Below are positions 5,803 to 8,428 of a stretch of 8,428 nucleotides of DNA, piece by piece. The DNA is from Lachnospiraceae bacterium (GTDB taxonomy: Bacteria > Bacillota > Clostridia > Lachnospirales > Lachnospiraceae): the NCBI GenBank assembly GCA_009774155.1, contig VSNE01000110.1:1-8428 (forward strand). Direction: 5' to 3'. The translations under genes and the position numbers were made by a program. The number at the start of each line of letters is the position of its first letter. Within the stretch, counting starts at the first letter, position 1. The notes beneath the pieces were generated by a model. That model was not told where the DNA came from and did not search any database. It was given only the letters and a program-made list of their open reading frames with translations.

Positions 5803-7734
5803 ATGCCGAACGTAACATTCAAATTTGAAGACGGTACTGCAACGGTTGTTGCGGTTACTGCCGGGGAGAATCTGTTGGAGGTGGCGCGGAAAGCGAATGT
5901 AGCCATTGACGCACCTTGTTCAGGCAACGGTTCCTGCGGTAAATGTAGAGTAAAATTTATCAGTGGCGAATTGGATACAGAAAAAACACGGCATATCTCG
6001 GAGAAGGAGTTCGCTGAAGGATGGAGGCTGTCCTGCGTCAGTACCATTACAGGAGATGTGGAGGTTCTGGTGCCGGATATCGCGTCTGCTTATAAGAGCA
6101 GAATGAAAGTGGCGGATCTGAGTTCAAAAGAAGAGATTGCTATTTTTGATAGAGCAAAAAAAGATGTAGAGGAATCCGGAATTGCATTTGAAAACGATTT
6201 TTCCATTGTGGAGCTGGCGATGGAGGAGCCGACTCTGGAGGATACAATGCCGGATAATGAAAGGCTGATCTGGGCCATTCAGGCAGCCGCAGATGTGGAA
6301 AAGGTAAAGCTGACCTATCAGGCGCTGAAAAAGCTTCCGGACGTACTCCGTGACAATCAGTTCCATATCAATGCAGTATTAAAGAAAAACGGACATGGCG
6401 TCATGGTATATGATGTACTGCCCGCCGATGATAAAAGAATATGCGGCCTGGCTATCGATATTGGCACCACCACCGTATCGGCGGTTATTCTGGATATGGC
6501 GACAGGGGAGCTTTTGGCAAAGGCATCCGCCGGAAATGGACAGATCCGCTATGGTGCGGATGTTATTAACCGTATTATCGAATCCAGAAAAGAGGGCGGA
6601 GAGAGAAAGCTTCAGAAAGCCATTATTGAAGAGACCATTAATCCGATGATTGACAATATGTGCCGCGCGGCAAAGATTCCCGGAGACAGAATCTATCACA
6701 TGTGCGTGGCATCCAATACGACTATGAACCATCTGTTTGTAGGCGTTAATGCAGATCCGCTCCGCATGGAGCCGTATATTCCGACATTTTTTGAAACAGA
6801 TAATCTGGATGCTTATGATCTGGGTATTCATGTACATCCGGATGCGGGGATTGTCATTGCCCCGAATATCGGAAGCTATGTGGGAGGCGATATTACGGCC
6901 GGAACTCTGGTCAGCATGATCTGGAATAAGCCGGAGTTCAACCTGTTCATTGATCTTGGTACAAACGGAGAGATTGTATTTGGTAATTCCGACTTTATGA
7001 TGAGCTGTGCATGTTCTGCAGGACCGGCCTTTGAGGGCGGCGATATCAGCTGCGGCATGCGTGCCACAGACGGAGCTATCGAGGCATGCACCATCGACGC
7101 AGAGACTATGGAGCCTGCATTCACAATTGTAGGAAGCGAAGGGCAGAAGCCGGTAGGCTTATGCGGTTCCGGTATTATTGATGTGATTGCAGAGCTGTTC
7201 CGCTGCGGCATTATCAGCCCAAAGGGAAAGTTTATCCGGGAAGGCAGGAGAGTGCGTCATGACCAGTATGGAATCGGAAGCTATGTGCTTGCGTTCCAGG
7301 AAGAGGCAGCCGGGCATAAGGATGTTGTCATCAATGAAGTGGATATTGATAATTTCATCCGTGCAAAGGGCGCTATCTTCTCCGCGGTCTGCACGATGAT
7401 CCGTTCTCTGGACTTTGATGTGTCCATGATTGAGAATGTATATGTCGCCGGAGGAATCGGAAGCGGCATCAATATGCGCAATGCGGTCGTTATCGGCATG
7501 TTCCCGGATATTGAGCTTGAAAAATTCCATTATATCGGCAATTCTTCCTTGACCGGAGCCTATAACATGGTATTGTCCAGACAGGCTGAGGAGAAGGTAT
7601 ATGACCTTGCCCATAATATGACCTATATGGAGCTGAGTACCGATCCGAGCTATATGGATGAATTTGTAGCAGCATGCTTCCTGCCTCACACGAATACTGC
7701 ACTGTTTCCAAGTGTGACACAGGAGGTTGTATAG
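5803..7734 (+). CDS. acsV: Reductive activator of the corrinoid iron-sulfur protein (RACo), AcsV
   Basis: AcsV uses ATP and a [2Fe-2S] cluster to reduce the inactive Co(II) corrinoid of AcsCD to Co(I). The protein has 643 residues from ATG 5803. The N-terminal ferredoxin domain (about 1-90) has Cys39, Cys45 and Cys48 in 'PCSGNGSCGKC' and Cys78 in 'RLSC', the C-x5-C-x2-C-xn-C pattern. A charged linker and a middle domain follow (about 90-210). The C-terminal ASKHA ATPase-like domain begins with LAIDIGTTT (Asp219), then FIDLGTNGE (Asp384), GLCGSG (452-457) and VYVAGGIGSG (546-555). The order ferredoxin-linker-ATPase is that of RACo and related corrinoid activators (RamA-type proteins use different clusters). 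Location beside acsCDE points to the acetyl-CoA pathway protein and not to an O-demethylase activator. Its 3' end carries the ribosome site of the next gene. Confidence 0.94.
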   Translation: MPNVTFKFEDGTATVVAVTAGENLLEVARKANVAIDAPCSGNGSCGKCRVKFISGELDTEKTRHISEKEFAEGWRLSCVSTITGDVEVLVPDIASAYKSRMKVADLSSKEEIAIFDRAKKDVEESGIAFENDFSIVELAMEEPTLEDTMPDNERLIWAIQAAADVEKVKLTYQALKKLPDVLRDNQFHINAVLKKNGHGVMVYDVLPADDKRICGLAIDIGTTTVSAVILDMATGELLAKASAGNGQIRYGADVINRIIESRKEGGERKLQKAIIEETINPMIDNMCRAAKIPGDRIYHMCVASNTTMNHLFVGVNADPLRMEPYIPTFFETDNLDAYDLGIHVHPDAGIVIAPNIGSYVGGDITAGTLVSMIWNKPEFNLFIDLGTNGEIVFGNSDFMMSCACSAGPAFEGGDISCGMRATDGAIEACTIDAETMEPAFTIVGSEGQKPVGLCGSGIIDVIAELFRCGIISPKGKFIREGRRVRHDQYGIGSYVLAFQEEAAGHKDVVINEVDIDNFIRAKGAIFSAVCTMIRSLDFDVSMIENVYVAGGIGSGINMRNAVVIGMFPDIELEKFHYIGNSSLTGAYNMVLSRQAEEKVYDLAHNMTYMELSTDPSYMDEFVAACFLPHTNTALFPSVTQEVV

Positions 7735-8376
7735 ATGGAAATAGAAAATCACAAAGAAGAAGTGCCTTTTGAACACTATCTGGAAAAATACCAGACCCTG
7801 AATCCGGAAGAAGCGGCACAAAGATTGAACATATTGTATGATGCAATGGCACAGAAGTTTCAGATTCGTTTTATGGGACATCTGTATGAGGTGGATTATC
7901 CTGAATTTGATGTCCGTACGCTGGATAAAAAGAGCGCGGACAAGGACGTTCTGACAGACAGTCTGCCGGCCAAAACCTTCCTTCTTCGGTATTTGCTGGA
8001 GGGACAGTATATACAGGGCTCGGGGAGGTTTATAACCTTCCGTGAGGTGCCGACTTACGGGGAGCTGTATATTCAGCCCTTTACGGGAAGATGCATAAAA
8101 CGGCTGACTTACGGCTTCGGATATAAGCTGAAGGCTTTTTCTGAGGCTATGGAGAAAATTCCCGGCGCGGCCAGAATATCGATGGGGGATATGGCATATG
8201 AATTCGAGCTGATTAACGGTTATTACATGCGCTTTATTTTCTGGGAAGGAGATGAAGAATTTCCGCCCTCGGCTCAGATTTTATACAGTGATAATTTTCA
8301 GTTTGGATTTCATGCGGAGGATATGGTAGTGGCAGGAGATTTGTCCATTACAACCGTAAAAAATCTGTGTGCATGA
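7735..8376 (+). CDS. DUF3786 protein, function unknown, linked to the acs cluster
   Basis: This 213-residue protein matches what I know of DUF3786, a family of about 200 residues found in anaerobes, often next to corrinoid or acetyl-CoA synthase genes. The best marker is FWEGDEEFPPSAQIL at 169-183, preceded by GDMAYEFELINGYYMRF (151-167) and followed by HAEDMVVAGDL (193-203). The first 50 residues are helical and charged; the rest is rich in aromatic residues and probably beta. There is no signal peptide, no membrane segment and no cysteine cluster (only Cys120 and Cys212). The ATG follows the acsV TAG with no spacer, and its AGGAGG site (7721-7726) lies inside acsV, so translation is probably coupled. 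A role in cofactor handling or activation of the corrinoid protein is inference from context only. Confidence 0.85.
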   Translation: MEIENHKEEVPFEHYLEKYQTLNPEEAAQRLNILYDAMAQKFQIRFMGHLYEVDYPEFDVRTLDKKSADKDVLTDSLPAKTFLLRYLLEGQYIQGSGRFITFREVPTYGELYIQPFTGRCIKRLTYGFGYKLKAFSEAMEKIPGAARISMGDMAYEFELINGYYMRFIFWEGDEEFPPSAQILYSDNFQFGFHAEDMVVAGDLSITTVKNLCA

Positions 8377-8428
8377 TCCGGACATGATACAATATGTATG
8401 ATGTTAAAAATTTATCAATGATATATTG
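8377..8428. other. Short terminal non-coding stretch
   Basis: This AT-rich tail after the DUF3786 stop has no terminator within the window. ATACAATATGTAT at 8388-8400 is a near-perfect palindrome (mismatch only around its centre) and includes a TACAAT box that resembles a -10 element, but no convincing -35 lies before it. Too little is visible to assign a role. Confidence 0.3.

Noticed and set aside
7159..7881. A 240-codon open frame on the minus strand across acsV and DUF3786
   Set aside because: It lies antisense to two well-recognised genes, shows no family motif and has a composition typical of a shadow of biased codon use.
1..8428. CRISPR array, tRNA, rRNA or full insertion sequence
   Set aside because: No regularly spaced repeat array, cloverleaf, rRNA core sequence or transposase was visible on either strand.

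Overview
The window is one strand-consistent block (everything reads on the + strand) of the carbonyl branch of the Wood-Ljungdahl (reductive acetyl-CoA) pathway. It holds the end of a cooC-like gene, then acsB, acsD, acsC, acsE, acsV and a DUF3786 gene. The organism is most likely an anaerobic acetogen of the Clostridia. The moderate GC, the strong GGAGG-type ribosome sites and the protein character suggest a Blautia-like Lachnospiraceae. The phylum-level inference rests on the gene set and is fairly safe; the genus-level one is only a guess.

Layout. 1-120 is the last 39 codons of an upstream gene, probably the nickel-insertion ATPase CooC. 139-2268 is acsB, with all six A-cluster cysteines. 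2269-2425 is a 157-base gap with two hairpins, the second a good intrinsic terminator, followed by an extended -10 promoter that can start acsD independently. 2426-3367 (acsD) and 3389-4735 (acsC) are the two subunits of the corrinoid iron-sulfur protein. A 63-base gap with a 10-bp hairpin leads to acsE (4799-5584), the methyl-tetrahydrofolate methyltransferase. 5585-5802 is a structured gap: a 16-bp triloop hairpin, a terminator, and a 12-bp inverted repeat bracketed by 9-bp direct repeats. 5803-7734 is acsV, the ATP-dependent reductive activator of the corrinoid protein. A DUF3786 gene (7735-8376) starts on the base after the acsV stop codon. The last 52 bases hold no gene I can recognise.

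How the genes work together. AcsE moves the methyl group of methyl-tetrahydrofolate to the cobalt of AcsCD. AcsCD passes it to the nickel A-cluster of AcsB, which joins it to CO and CoA to give acetyl-CoA. AcsV re-reduces cobalt when it is oxidised to the inactive Co(II) state, using ATP. CooC supports nickel-cluster maturation. The CO dehydrogenase gene acsA is not in the window; it may lie upstream of cooC. The DUF3786 protein has no known function, but its position makes it a candidate accessory factor of this system.

The genes are well known except DUF3786. The less explained material is in the intergenic regions: the terminator plus promoter that separates acsB from acsDCE, and the repeat-rich segment between acsE and acsV, which could be a small inserted element or a regulatory region.
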